Shown here in pieces: positions 28,231 through 36,061 of a stretch of 64,000 nucleotides of DNA. This DNA comes from Lachnospiraceae bacterium. Lineage in GTDB: Bacteria; Bacillota; Clostridia; Lachnospirales; Lachnospiraceae. The notes below the pieces were generated by a model. It searched no databases. It worked only from the letters and a program-made list of their open reading frames with translations, and was not told the DNA's origin. Numbering within the stretch: the first letter of the stretch is position 1; every line of letters begins with the position of its first letter. The DNA is taken from NCBI GenBank assembly GCA_029224965.1, contig JAQXVO010000028.1:42949-106948 (forward strand). Reading direction: 5' to 3'. The translations under genes were made by a program, and so were the position numbers.

Positions 28231-28737
28231 CTAAAAAATCACATAAAATCCGAGAATCCCGCAGAGAATCCCGGCCCCTGCACCGGCCAGCACATCCCGG
28301 ATAAAATGAACACCGCCCAGGACCCTAATCAGGGCCAGGATTCCGCCCAGGATCATAAAATCGATTCCCAGCCTGTGGTCCACCCGGAAGAAGGCCATGG
28401 CGATGATATAAATGCTGAAAACATGCCTGCTGGGGAAGCTGCAGCCAATGGTATCCTTCTTGATAAGCGGCTGAAAATCATAGACCTCATAGGGCCTCTT
28501 AGCGCCGATCTGCTTTCGGATCAGGCTGACCAGCAGAAAAGAAGCTGCCGGAACCGCAAAGAGCGGAAGCAGCAGCTTCCTGTCATTGAAATAAATATAG
28601 ACCAGAAGAAGCGGGTATGCTGTAAAGGTGATCCGAGTGATCAGGCCGTCCAGAAGGTTTAAAAGTCTTCCGGCATATCGTTTTTTCCGGATCGAAGCGG
28701 ACAGGCTCCGAAACATTTCTTGATTCAGATCTCTCAT
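28231..28737 (-). CDS. PAP2-family membrane phosphatase
   Basis: A 168-residue membrane protein of the type 2 phosphatidic acid phosphatase superfamily. The three active-site motifs are present: KQIGAKRPYE (KxxxxxxRP), SFPSRHVFS (P-S-x-H type, with R in place of the usual G) and RVLGGVHFIRDVLAGA (RxxxxxHxxxD). It probably dephosphorylates a lipid phosphate such as undecaprenyl pyrophosphate or phosphatidate. I use ATG 28737, four bases after the upstream gene's stop, which suggests coupled translation. Confidence 0.88.
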   Translation of the reverse strand: MRDLNQEMFRSLSASIRKKRYAGRLLNLLDGLITRITFTAYPLLLVYIYFNDRKLLLPLFAVPAASFLLVSLIRKQIGAKRPYEVYDFQPLIKKDTIGCSFPSRHVFSIYIIAMAFFRVDHRLGIDFMILGGILALIRVLGGVHFIRDVLAGAGAGILCGILGFYVIF

Positions 28738-28741
28738 AGAC

Positions 28742-29053
28742 TTATGCTTTTTCGGATCCTTTTCCGATCCGAAACATCCTTTTGATATCATCATTATAGT
28801 CGTCTTCTGCCTCGTATCTGTCAAGCAGATAGGACAGATATTTTTCTTCGGGATTCCCGGGTGTCCAGGCCGGCAGGAGATCTTTGACCTTCTTCTCCAG
28901 GTCATGAGGCGGAAGTTCTTCGGTCAGCTCCTCCGTATTCAGAAGACCGGCAAGACGGCCTGCAGCATAATAGAATTCATAGTTTCCGACCAGGGTAGAC
29001 TCCTGCTTCGATACCTTGATATCTACTGCCATTTTCACAACATAGGGTACCAC
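28742..29053 (-). CDS. Hypothetical cytosolic protein
   Basis: A 103-residue protein starting at GTG 29053, preceded by GGAGGAGG. It contains VGNYEFYYAAGRLAGLLNTEELTEELPPHD and an acidic segment LLDRYEAEDDYNDDIKRMF. No membrane helix or signal peptide is seen. The gene is directly upstream of, and probably cotranscribed with, the PAP2 phosphatase gene. I do not recognise the family. Confidence 0.72.
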   Translation of the reverse strand: MVPYVVKMAVDIKVSKQESTLVGNYEFYYAAGRLAGLLNTEELTEELPPHDLEKKVKDLLPAWTPGNPEEKYLSYLLDRYEAEDDYNDDIKRMFRIGKGSEKA

Positions 29054-29136
29054 TTTTTTGTTTCCTCCTCCGGTCGGCTTATCCTTCCAACGAACTGTTT
29101 CCGGTAATCTGTCTCCGGTTGCCTGTTTATTATACT

Positions 29137-29163
29137 AAAAAAGGCCTGCCTGCGCAGGCCTTC
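29137..29163 (-). terminator. Intrinsic terminator of the CarD gene
   Basis: A GGCCTGC/GCAGGCC hairpin with a T run on the minus strand, 27 bases after the CarD-family stop codon. Confidence 0.88.
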
Positions 29164-29189
29164 ATCCGATGTTCTTTTATAAAGGCAGC

Positions 29190-29717
29190 TTACTTGCTGA
29201 GTGAATCCAGGCCGCTGAAAAATGTCTTCTCCACAGCAGAAATCTCCGTCTTCATGGAAAAGGCCATTTCCTCAAAAAGGCGCTCTCCTGCCTGCTGAAG
29301 AATCCGATCATCGACAGACATGGATTTCTTTCCGGCCTTGAGACGGTTCTTCTTTCTGAGATAGACCGTCTTCACTACCCCTGCCAGGGACGACGGCTCA
29401 AATTCCGCCATTTTCGCCTTCAGCTTCTCCTGTCTCTGCCGTTCATTTCTCTCCTGAACCACATCCAGTTCGCCGACATGATCCATGATGGACTTCATTT
29501 CTTCCGGGGATTTCACAGGACGGATCCTGTGGTTCTTATCCTCAACGGGCGTAATGATCTGTCCGTCCGTATGATAAACCGGAAGGAGCTGATAATACAT
29601 CTTTTCAGATCCCTTGCCCTGAAGCGCTAGTTCCTCGATTGCGGCGACTCTGCAGACACCGGCGCTCTCATGCATGACATAATCACCAATGTTGTATCTC
29701 TGCTCAGAACTACTCAC
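29190..29717 (-). CDS. CarD-family transcriptional regulator
   Basis: A 175-residue protein with the N-terminal CarD/TRCF RNA-polymerase-interacting domain (YNIGDYVMHESAGVCRVAAIEEL...YYQLLPVY) and a helical C-terminal domain rich in Lys and Glu (RQRQEKLKAKMAEFEP, VYLRKKNRLKAGKKSMSVDDRILQQAGE). CarD proteins bind the RNA polymerase beta subunit and the upstream edge of the promoter bubble. The start is GTG 29717 with AAGGAAG upstream. It is a single-gene unit with its own promoter (29757-29785) and terminator. Confidence 0.9.
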   Translation of the reverse strand: MSSSEQRYNIGDYVMHESAGVCRVAAIEELALQGKGSEKMYYQLLPVYHTDGQIITPVEDKNHRIRPVKSPEEMKSIMDHVGELDVVQERNERQRQEKLKAKMAEFEPSSLAGVVKTVYLRKKNRLKAGKKSMSVDDRILQQAGERLFEEMAFSMKTEISAVEKTFFSGLDSLSK

Positions 29718-29756
29718 ATTAACACTTCCTTACTCACGTTTCAATAGTTCTGTTTA

Positions 29757-29785
29757 ATTATAACATGGTTTTTACATTTTTGTAA
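29757..29785 (-). promoter_or_regulatory. Promoter of the CarD-family gene
   Basis: TATAAT (29757-29762) with an extended TGT element and a weak -35 TTACAA (29780-29785) 17 bases away, on the minus strand. Confidence 0.7.
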
Positions 29786-29945
29786 GGGAATTGATGATAA
29801 TTTCAGAAGATTCAGAAAATATCGTCAAAAAAAGCCGAAAATACGCCCATGCCTACTGGCATAATTGACGAATATTCAATAGTGACTTCTGTAAGTTGAA
29901 GTGTTAAAATGGAATGCAAAGGAAAAAGTTTTCATAAAACAGGAA

Positions 29946-29966
29946 AAGGCAGCCTCACGGCTGCCG
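29946..29966. terminator. Terminator-like hairpin in the gap before the LysR gene
   Basis: GGCAGCC and GGCTGCC form a perfect 7-bp stem. On the minus strand it is followed by TTTTCC. No gene feeding into it is known. The rest of 29786-29945 shows no gene. Confidence 0.4.
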
Positions 29967-29992
29967 GAAAAAGAAAAAAGATTACTCAACAT

Positions 29993-30021
29993 TTGACTGT
30001 CTGATTGTATTGTACTATGAT
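29993..30021 (+). promoter_or_regulatory. Promoter of the LysR gene
   Basis: TTGACT (29993-29998) and TATGAT (30016-30021) with a 17-base spacer on the plus strand. It predicts an untranslated leader of about 170 bases. Confidence 0.75.
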
Positions 30022-30069
30022 GTCTCTTTGTGGTAAAGTTCATTTATTTCATCTTATAAATGAATCCAG

Positions 30070-30168
30070 TTCAATTAATAACTGACGGGCAAAAGAGTAC
30101 GGAATCCAAGCACTCCGGCTCAATTGATAACTAACGGATGACAGAGCATGGAATCAAAGCATTCAGAC
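30070..30168 (+). repeat. Two diverged 50-base tandem repeats in the LysR leader
   Basis: The segment at 30071-30119 (starting TCAATTAATAACTGACGG) is repeated at 30120-30168 (starting TCAATTGATAACTAACGG); both also share AGAG, GGAATC and AAGCA in register. It lies within the predicted LysR leader and ends about 30 bases before the start codon. Confidence 0.65.
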
Positions 30169-30196
30169 TCAGCGATTCTGCACAGGAGAAGCCATC

Positions 30197-31075
30197 GTGA
30201 CCTTACTATCTTACGAAATTTTTCAAACCATCATCGAACAGGGTTCCTTTGCGAAAGCGGCTCAGCTTCTGCATCTGACCCCCTCTGCCGTCAGCCATTC
30301 CATCTCTTCCATGGAAGAGGAAATCGGCTTTCCTCTCTTTATAAGAAATAAAAACGGCGTTCAGCTGACCAGCGCAGGCGAACAGATCAGTCCCTATCTC
30401 CAGAAAATCGTACAGGCCAATACCAGCCTTCTGCAGACCGTTGCCCAGATGAAGGGCCTGCAGACCGGTACCGTAAAAGTCGGCTGTGTCAACTCTGTCT
30501 GCATTGCCTGGATGCCCGCAATCATCGAATCCTTCTCGGAACTCCATCCTCAGATCGAGCTGGAGGTCTATCAGGGCTCCTATACTGATGTCAACGGATG
30601 GGTCAGAAACGGCGTCATTGATATCGGAATTGTCAGCGCCGCAGTGGATGACGGTCTTCCCTTCATCCCCCTCTACAAGGACCCGCTGGTCTGTGTGACC
30701 CCCAAGGGATATTTCCCCAAGGGAACCAAGACCATCACGCCGGCCGACCTTAAGAACCAGCCCTTTGTGATTCAGCAGGACAGCTGTGATGTAGACGTTA
30801 TCAACTATCTCTCGGACTACAAGCTGGACGTCCGTGCCAACTGTCATATCCTGGACGATCAGTCCGCCCTGGCCATGGTGGAATGCGGCTCCGGAATTTC
30901 AATTATGCCTGAGCTCGTCATTAAGAATATTGTCCGTAAAGTTGATATCTTCCCCCTGAATCCGGAACAGCACCGTACCCTGGGAATACTGTCTCTGAAT
31001 CCGGATTTCCTGTCCCCGGCCTCAGCCGTCATGGTCGCACATATCAAAAACATGCTGAAAGAGGGGAAAATCTGA
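30197..31075 (+). CDS. LysR-family transcriptional regulator
   Basis: A 292-residue LysR-type regulator. The winged helix is residues 1-60 (IFQTIIEQGSFAKAAQLLHLTPSAVSHSISSMEEEIGFPLF), followed by a linker helix and a type 2 periplasmic-binding-like effector domain (GTVKVGCVNSVCIAWMPAII through EGSG-like CGSGISIMPE). It starts at GTG 30197 with AGGAGAAG upstream. No divergent target gene is next to it; the nearest upstream gene (CarD) is separated by about 480 bases. The effector is unknown. Confidence 0.93.
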   Translation: MTLLSYEIFQTIIEQGSFAKAAQLLHLTPSAVSHSISSMEEEIGFPLFIRNKNGVQLTSAGEQISPYLQKIVQANTSLLQTVAQMKGLQTGTVKVGCVNSVCIAWMPAIIESFSELHPQIELEVYQGSYTDVNGWVRNGVIDIGIVSAAVDDGLPFIPLYKDPLVCVTPKGYFPKGTKTITPADLKNQPFVIQQDSCDVDVINYLSDYKLDVRANCHILDDQSALAMVECGSGISIMPELVIKNIVRKVDIFPLNPEQHRTLGILSLNPDFLSPASAVMVAHIKNMLKEGKI

Positions 31076-31126
31076 AGAGTAAAAAACGGCGGGTGAATTT
31101 TTACAGGGATCTATCACCACAGGAAC

Positions 31127-31690
31127 TCATCTCCACAGCGGCCAGATTCGAAAGAGAACGCGTCCCTTGATATCCCCGGTCTTCAGGCAGCCGAAACTTT
31201 CCACTCTGGAGTCTATGGCCTTCTTCCGGTTGTCTCCAAGGAGGAATACAGACTCTTCCGGCACGGTCATGGGCAGACTGATATTGGTTTTTCCATAAGA
31301 GGGCTGAGAAATATAGGACCTCTCATCGAGGGCGGTCCCGTTCACCACAATGACCCCGTCCTTGGTAATGTCTACCTTGTCTCCCGAAAGAGCCGCAATC
31401 CGCCGGATCAGAAGCTTACCTCCGTCACTTACGACAACGATCTGTCCGGCTTTATATTCTTTTCTGGCAGCCGTCAGAACGATATCACCCTTCCTGTAGG
31501 CAGGTTCCATGGCATTTCCGCTGATCCGATAGACAAAGAAGACCTTCTGCGACAGTGTAATGGAAACGCCAACGATTGCAATTATCAGGATCAGGATCCG
31601 AAGGAAACGAATCCAAAAAGGAGAAGCCTTTTTCGGCTTCTCCGACAATGATCTGTTCTCTATTTCTCTGGTCATCCTGCTGTTTTCCAT
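31127..31690 (-). CDS. Signal peptidase I-like protein lacking both catalytic residues
   Basis: A 187-residue S26-family protein with one N-terminal membrane helix (RILILIIAIVGVSITL). The box that normally holds the Ser nucleophile (SGxSMxP) reads ISGNAMEPAYRKGD, so Ser is Ala at residue 60. The box that normally holds the Lys base (VKRVIGxPGD) reads IRRIAALSGD, so Lys is Arg at residue 96. The later GDNR motif (152-155) and SRVESFG are intact, so the fold is conserved but the Ser-Lys dyad is gone. It is the last gene of a pilus cluster. In Streptococcus pyogenes the non-catalytic SipA plays a needed part in pilus polymerisation; a similar chaperone role is my inference. Confidence 0.88.
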   Translation of the reverse strand: MENSRMTREIENRSLSEKPKKASPFWIRFLRILILIIAIVGVSITLSQKVFFVYRISGNAMEPAYRKGDIVLTAARKEYKAGQIVVVSDGGKLLIRRIAALSGDKVDITKDGVIVVNGTALDERSYISQPSYGKTNISLPMTVPEESVFLLGDNRKKAIDSRVESFGCLKTGDIKGRVLFRIWPLWR

Positions 31691-31709
31691 ATCTTCCGAT
31701 TGTATTCTC

Positions 31710-32390
31710 TTAGAATTTTTCCACTTCTTCCGCCGCAGATGTCACACCAATCCGCTTCAGCCGCATGGTATACCGTGAGCCGCCTCCGACCGTACAGGTA
31801 AAAAGCGTCAGATCATAGCTGTCACTGGATGCTGTCAGTCGGTTTACCTCTCCCGGATTCAGAATCTCCACACGGGAAAGTTCGTACTTCCAGGTATTTC
31901 CCTCGGCATCAATGAAGTCGATCTCACTTCCCTCAGAAAGCCAGCGGAGAGGAGAAAAATGCCGGCGGTAGTTATGTCCCGCAATAACCAGATTTCCCTG
32001 ATAAAGATTGCCGGTATAACGGCAGGGGGAAAGCTTTAGATTGTCATAGCTCCAGGAGGAAATCACCGGGAGCCTGAGCTTATAAGTCGGGACATAGAGT
32101 TCACCGATGTATTCCACCCCGTCAATCGTCACGGTCGGCATATCCCGGTCCTTAAGAAGGTCCGGATCCACCTGGTCGGCATCCTCTGAGGCTTTCTTCT
32201 GCTTCTTTTTTATCACCGATGTCACATCCGTGCTGATATTGGAAATCGCCTGATCCGCTCTTCTTTCCGCCACAATAAAATAGAGGGCGAGGATCAGAGC
32301 CGCCAGAATCAGGCCGCTTCCGATCAGAAGAAATATAAGGCCCGGCCGTTTCTTTTCCGACTGTAAAATCTGTCCTGTCTCTGCCTGCAT
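31710..32390 (-). CDS. Sortase, second enzyme of the pilus cluster
   Basis: A membrane-anchored transpeptidase of 226 residues. One N-terminal membrane helix (residues 17-40) is followed by a sortase beta-barrel. The catalytic His is in NLVIAGHNYRRHF (residue 139), the Cys in LTLFTCT (199) and the Arg in GGGSRYTMRLKR (206). No lid segment precedes the barrel, so it is not class C. It may attach the finished pilus to the wall or add the minor pilin. It sits between the minor pilin and the dead signal peptidase. Confidence 0.9.
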   Translation of the reverse strand: MQAETGQILQSEKKRPGLIFLLIGSGLILAALILALYFIVAERRADQAISNISTDVTSVIKKKQKKASEDADQVDPDLLKDRDMPTVTIDGVEYIGELYVPTYKLRLPVISSWSYDNLKLSPCRYTGNLYQGNLVIAGHNYRRHFSPLRWLSEGSEIDFIDAEGNTWKYELSRVEILNPGEVNRLTASSDSYDLTLFTCTVGGGSRYTMRLKRIGVTSAAEEVEKF

Positions 32391-32405
32391 TCCATTACCG
32401 TCTAA

Positions 32406-33383
32406 TTACCGTCTGCTGCTTCTTCGTCTGGAAAAGCCGATAGCCATCAGAATGATTCCTGCTCCCGCAAGGATAACAACCAGAGCCCACTGGGCACCGG
32501 TCTGAGGAATCTTCGTGTCCTCATGAGGAGGCGTTACCGGTGGGGTCTTGGGCGGATTATAGGTGTTGGTAAGCACCGTGGTATTGCCGCTGTCTTCGGC
32601 CTTCACCGTATAGTTGGAAACCTTACTCTTCTCGACAACCGTATAGGTGTGTCCGCTTTCCAGTTTCCCCCAGCTGTAGGACCAGTTATTCGAAGCGGAC
32701 AGAGTCTCTTCCTTATAAACCTTGCCATCCTGGAGAAGATCTACAACAATCTTTTCCGGTCTTGCCTTGGAAGCATTGCTGTCATCCTCCCAGACCTTGA
32801 TGACTTTCTTTGAAGTCGTTTCCGGAGTCACCGGAATCTCTTCCTTCGTATACTTTATCTCCATCGAAGCGGTGTAGGTGATTCCGTCTTCCCCATCCGA
32901 ACAGGGCATTTCCGTAATGGCTGCCTGAGGAATATAACGAACATTGTCCCGGGTGACCGTCTCACCGAGGATTACATAGATGCCGTTGCCATAGGAGGAG
33001 ACATTGAAGGAAAGCTTCTTGTCCGATCCGGTGGAAGCGGTAAGAATCGGTTTCTTTCTATCCTTTAAAATATAGCCCTGCATGGTATTGGCAATCGTTG
33101 AAAGCTTTTCCGAGGTCAGATCTGTAAGATCCACCGGATAGGAAGAAAAGTCCGAACTCAGGGAAAAGTTATGGCCATCCTTTAAATCTGCAATCTTGTA
33201 GACGGAGAAATTGACATCGGACAGGTCATACTGAATCGAAATGGTGCGTTTCACATCATCCGCAGGTTCCGCTGCCTTTACGGATAAATTCCTTGTGCAT
33301 GCAAGTCCCAGAAGCAGGGATATTGACAGCACCGCGGCAGCCAGTCCATGCCCTATTCTCTTTCCCAGGAATGATTTCCTCAT
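32406..33383 (-). CDS. Minor pilin with Cna_B domain and IPQTG anchor
   Basis: A 325-residue surface protein. It has a signal peptide (AAAVLSISLLLGLACT...VKA-AEP), an N-terminal beta domain, a Cna_B-type domain at about 195-275 (KVIKVWEDDSNASKARPEKI), a Pro-rich stalk (PPKTPPVTPPHEDTK) and a sorting signal IPQTG at 292-296 followed by a hydrophobic helix and RRRSSRR. Cna_B domains often form internal isopeptide bonds. The small size and Pro-rich stalk fit the basal, wall-anchoring pilin. Its stop overlaps nothing, but its start overlaps the class C sortase stop as ATGA. Confidence 0.9.
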   Translation of the reverse strand: MRKSFLGKRIGHGLAAAVLSISLLLGLACTRNLSVKAAEPADDVKRTISIQYDLSDVNFSVYKIADLKDGHNFSLSSDFSSYPVDLTDLTSEKLSTIANTMQGYILKDRKKPILTASTGSDKKLSFNVSSYGNGIYVILGETVTRDNVRYIPQAAITEMPCSDGEDGITYTASMEIKYTKEEIPVTPETTSKKVIKVWEDDSNASKARPEKIVVDLLQDGKVYKEETLSASNNWSYSWGKLESGHTYTVVEKSKVSNYTVKAEDSGNTTVLTNTYNPPKTPPVTPPHEDTKIPQTGAQWALVVILAGAGIILMAIGFSRRRSSRR

Positions 33384-34273
33384 AACTTTTTCACCTTTCT
33401 CTTCCGGATCGCTTTACTGATCAACACTGCAATCAGTACCAATCCCAAGGAGACGAATCCAATTCCGACAGCGACCCAGTTCGGATTGATCTGCAGGGCA
33501 TCTGCACTGCAGGCCACGGATTCCTCGGGATTCTCCACCCTGTGCCCACGCACCAGGAGACGGTGGGAATTAATACCATAAGGAGTACACGTTACCAGGG
33601 TAACGTAATCCTTGTCCGGATCGATAGCAAGTGAATCCATCTCATCCGGTAATACAACCTGAATCTGATCGACCTCATAGGTCAGTTTCTCGGACAGGAC
33701 CGTGATGGAAAAGGTATCCCCCACCGTAAGCTTATCCAGATCCGTCAGAAGTCTGGCCGAAGCCAGTCCGGTGTGGCCGGATAAGACCGCATGTGTCCCG
33801 ATTCCGCCGATGGGAAGGGAAGACCCTTCCAGATGTCCGACACCGACCTGTAAAACTCCTGCGTCCGTGCCGTGGTAAATCGGGAGCTTCACATGAATCG
33901 ACGGGATGGAAAGATAGCCCATCACGTCAGTACCCGGGATTGTTAGAAGCGAATCATAAGAAGCATTCACCGGGTCATCCGGAGACCAGCGGTCGGCTGC
34001 AGACCGCAGGGAATCGTTATATTCCCGAGCAGCGGTCAGGTAGGAGGTGTAGTCCTCTTTACTGATGGACTTTACCGCCTTCTGATAATCTGCTATTGCA
34101 TGGGATGCCATGTTGGAATTCCACCAATTACTGAAGGTTGGGTACAGCAGCAGGCAGATACCGACAATAAAGATCAGATCCAACAGAATGGATAAAAGGA
34201 TCCTTCCTTTACTCTTATGCGGTTTCCGGTTCTGAAGGTTCTTCACTTCTTTCTGTTGTACTTCTTTCTTCAT
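33380..34273 (-). CDS. Class C (pilus-polymerising) sortase
   Basis: A 297-residue pilin polymerase. It has membrane helices at both ends (ILLSILLDLIFIVGICLLL and AVGIGFVSLGLVLIAVLI), the flexible lid with a DP motif (RWSPDDPVNASYDSLLTIPG), and the triad His-167 in LSGHTG, Cys-229 in TLVTCTPYG and Arg-238 in NSHRLLVRG. Two membrane helices plus the lid are the class C hallmarks. It is the third gene of the pilus cluster, after the major pilin. Confidence 0.95.
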   Translation of the reverse strand: MKKEVQQKEVKNLQNRKPHKSKGRILLSILLDLIFIVGICLLLYPTFSNWWNSNMASHAIADYQKAVKSISKEDYTSYLTAAREYNDSLRSAADRWSPDDPVNASYDSLLTIPGTDVMGYLSIPSIHVKLPIYHGTDAGVLQVGVGHLEGSSLPIGGIGTHAVLSGHTGLASARLLTDLDKLTVGDTFSITVLSEKLTYEVDQIQVVLPDEMDSLAIDPDKDYVTLVTCTPYGINSHRLLVRGHRVENPEESVACSADALQINPNWVAVGIGFVSLGLVLIAVLISKAIRKRKVKKL

Positions 34274-34288
34274 TTCTATCTTACAATA

Positions 34289-34307
34289 ACCGAAGCAATG
34301 CTTCGGT
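34289..34307 (-). promoter_or_regulatory. Hairpin between major pilin and sortase genes
   Basis: A perfect 9-bp stem (ACCGAAGCA with TGCTTCGGT) about 80 bases after the major pilin stop, followed on the minus strand by TATTG and not by a full T run. It could be a partial attenuator giving more pilin than sortase. Confidence 0.5.
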
Positions 34308-34386
34308 GAATCCCCGACCCGGCTTTATCCACCGGATCGGAGTCAGGTTCACAACGGAACCAGAGGAATTAAATCAGGCAGATCAC

Positions 34387-35964
34387 TCAGGCCTTCTTCT
34401 TAGAAGCGACCTTGATGATCACAGCACCTGCTGCAAGAGCTGCACCAAGGATGAAGATGAGCATCGTGCCACGGCCGCCAGTGCTGGGAAGATTGCTGCC
34501 CTTCTCGTTGACGATATTCGTTGTAAGAGAACCAGCATTCGTATCAGGAGTAAAGGTAATTGCAGACCCTGTCAGCTTATCACCGGAAAGGCTCATAAGC
34601 TTGGGATCATTAGAATTTGCATCATGCACTGCCTTAATCGTAAAGTACTGATCTGCAATCGTGTTGTATCCTGCAGGAGTCTTGGTCTCTTTCAGAACAT
34701 AAGTACCGTCATCGAGACCGCTTGCCGTGAAGGTTGTGGCATCCTTCTCTTTATCTCCTGTCAGCGTGAAAGTATTGACTACCGTCAAAGTATTATCTGC
34801 CTTTACCTTGCTCAGCGTAAATTCTGCACCGGCCAGAGGCTTACTATCTTTATCGACCTTATTAACAACGACCTGGTAAGTAAAGACAATGTTCTTATCC
34901 TTCGGAGTCGTGCCGGTATCACCATCGCCGCCCTTGTTCGGGTTATTGGAGTAAGTGAGGTAGACCTCATTCGGGTTGCCGGCAGCGCCGATTACGGCGT
35001 CCTTGTTAAGCGTTGCAGAATAGGTCACAACAACCTTTGTGTTTTCATCCAGCGTAACGCCATCGATGCCCTTCAGGTTGTCACATGTCCATGTAACAAC
35101 TGTAGAGTCATTATCTTTCGTTATAGCCTCTGTGAAGGAACCAGTCACATCCGTATTGCCAATTTTGATCTTGGCATTATTAGCGGTATAGGTCAGGCCC
35201 TTGCTCATCGTATCAGTGAATACATACTTGTACGTTGTGTAATCAGCGATATTTTTCGGCATGGTACCTGTGATCTGATATTGTACATCGTCGTTGATAT
35301 CAGCATCCGCGGAATCCTGCCAGTCGGTTGTCTCTCCCGTGCTGTCGTTCGTATCCTTGACCTTCTTCTCAACAGTCGGAACATCAGACTTCACTGCAGC
35401 GGAAGTGTTGGCAACAACCTCCAGGATAAAACGAGTGTAGGCATCCTGCTTTGTGGAGTTGATCGACTTATCCTGATCCTTGACCAGGTAGTAGCCTGCG
35501 GTAAGACCAGAGATCTTTGTCTGTTCAGCAGCAGAATCCTTGATAGTCTTTGTGGTGGACAGATACTTGCTCACGACCGTTGCGAACTCCTTGGCAACAG
35601 GATCGTCTTTCTGAGCTTGAACTTTCGAAAGAGCCTCAGCGACAGAAGCCGCGTCTGTCACCTTACTGAAAGTATCCTTCAGCGTGGCATCGTTCTTCAG
35701 ATCTGTAACCAGATTATCTGGATCCGTGACGCCCGAGCCCCACTTAATGTTGGACAGCGTAGTTCCGGAGAGGTCACCTTTGAAGATCTGATACGCTTCA
35801 TAGATATGTCCCGTCGTCGTACCAGTCAGTGTCAGCGTGTAAGTTGTCGTATCCGCCGTCGGTGTAGTAGTGTTACCCTCTGCTGCAAATGAGGTAATGC
35901 TCATTGTAAAGACTATGGCAAACGCAGCCACGAGAGCTAGGAGTGATTTAAATTTTTTCTTCAT
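34387..35964 (-). CDS. Major pilin, LPSTG-anchored isopeptide-type subunit
   Basis: A 525-residue pilin. It has a signal peptide of about 28 residues (LLALVAAFAIVFTMSITSFA), long Thr/Asp-rich beta domains, a Cna_B-like domain (VVVNKVDKDSKPLAGAEFTL to the E-box YVLKETKTPAGYN), and the sorting signal NLPSTGG at about residue 492 followed by a hydrophobic helix and KKKA. The LKETKTPAGY E-box supplies the Glu used in isopeptide bonds. The domain order is that of FctA/SpaA-type shaft pilins. The start has GGGAGAAG upstream. Confidence 0.94.
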   Translation of the reverse strand: MKKKFKSLLALVAAFAIVFTMSITSFAAEGNTTTPTADTTTYTLTLTGTTTGHIYEAYQIFKGDLSGTTLSNIKWGSGVTDPDNLVTDLKNDATLKDTFSKVTDAASVAEALSKVQAQKDDPVAKEFATVVSKYLSTTKTIKDSAAEQTKISGLTAGYYLVKDQDKSINSTKQDAYTRFILEVVANTSAAVKSDVPTVEKKVKDTNDSTGETTDWQDSADADINDDVQYQITGTMPKNIADYTTYKYVFTDTMSKGLTYTANNAKIKIGNTDVTGSFTEAITKDNDSTVVTWTCDNLKGIDGVTLDENTKVVVTYSATLNKDAVIGAAGNPNEVYLTYSNNPNKGGDGDTGTTPKDKNIVFTYQVVVNKVDKDSKPLAGAEFTLSKVKADNTLTVVNTFTLTGDKEKDATTFTASGLDDGTYVLKETKTPAGYNTIADQYFTIKAVHDANSNDPKLMSLSGDKLTGSAITFTPDTNAGSLTTNIVNEKGSNLPSTGGRGTMLIFILGAALAAGAVIIKVASKKKA

Positions 35965-36061
35965 GTTCTTCTCCCTTAAATTAATAAATTACATCCTGCT
36001 TGTTACTTATTTCTAAAAATGTCTTTCAACTCCGAGGCCTGAGGCCAGGGATTGGAGGCCT

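Noticed and set aside
29946..29966. Small RNA gene ended by the hairpin before the LysR gene
   Set aside because: No convincing promoter is seen at the right distance on the minus strand, so only the hairpin is reported.
31127..31690. Annotation as an active housekeeping signal peptidase I
   Set aside because: Both the Ser nucleophile and the Lys base are replaced, confirmed at codon level (GCC at 31511-31513 and CGG at 31403-31405).
34306..35892. 528-residue plus-strand open frame opposite the major pilin
   Set aside because: It is the complement of a clear pilin gene with signal peptide and LPSTG anchor. The predicted protein has no recognisable domain and starts without a good ribosome site.
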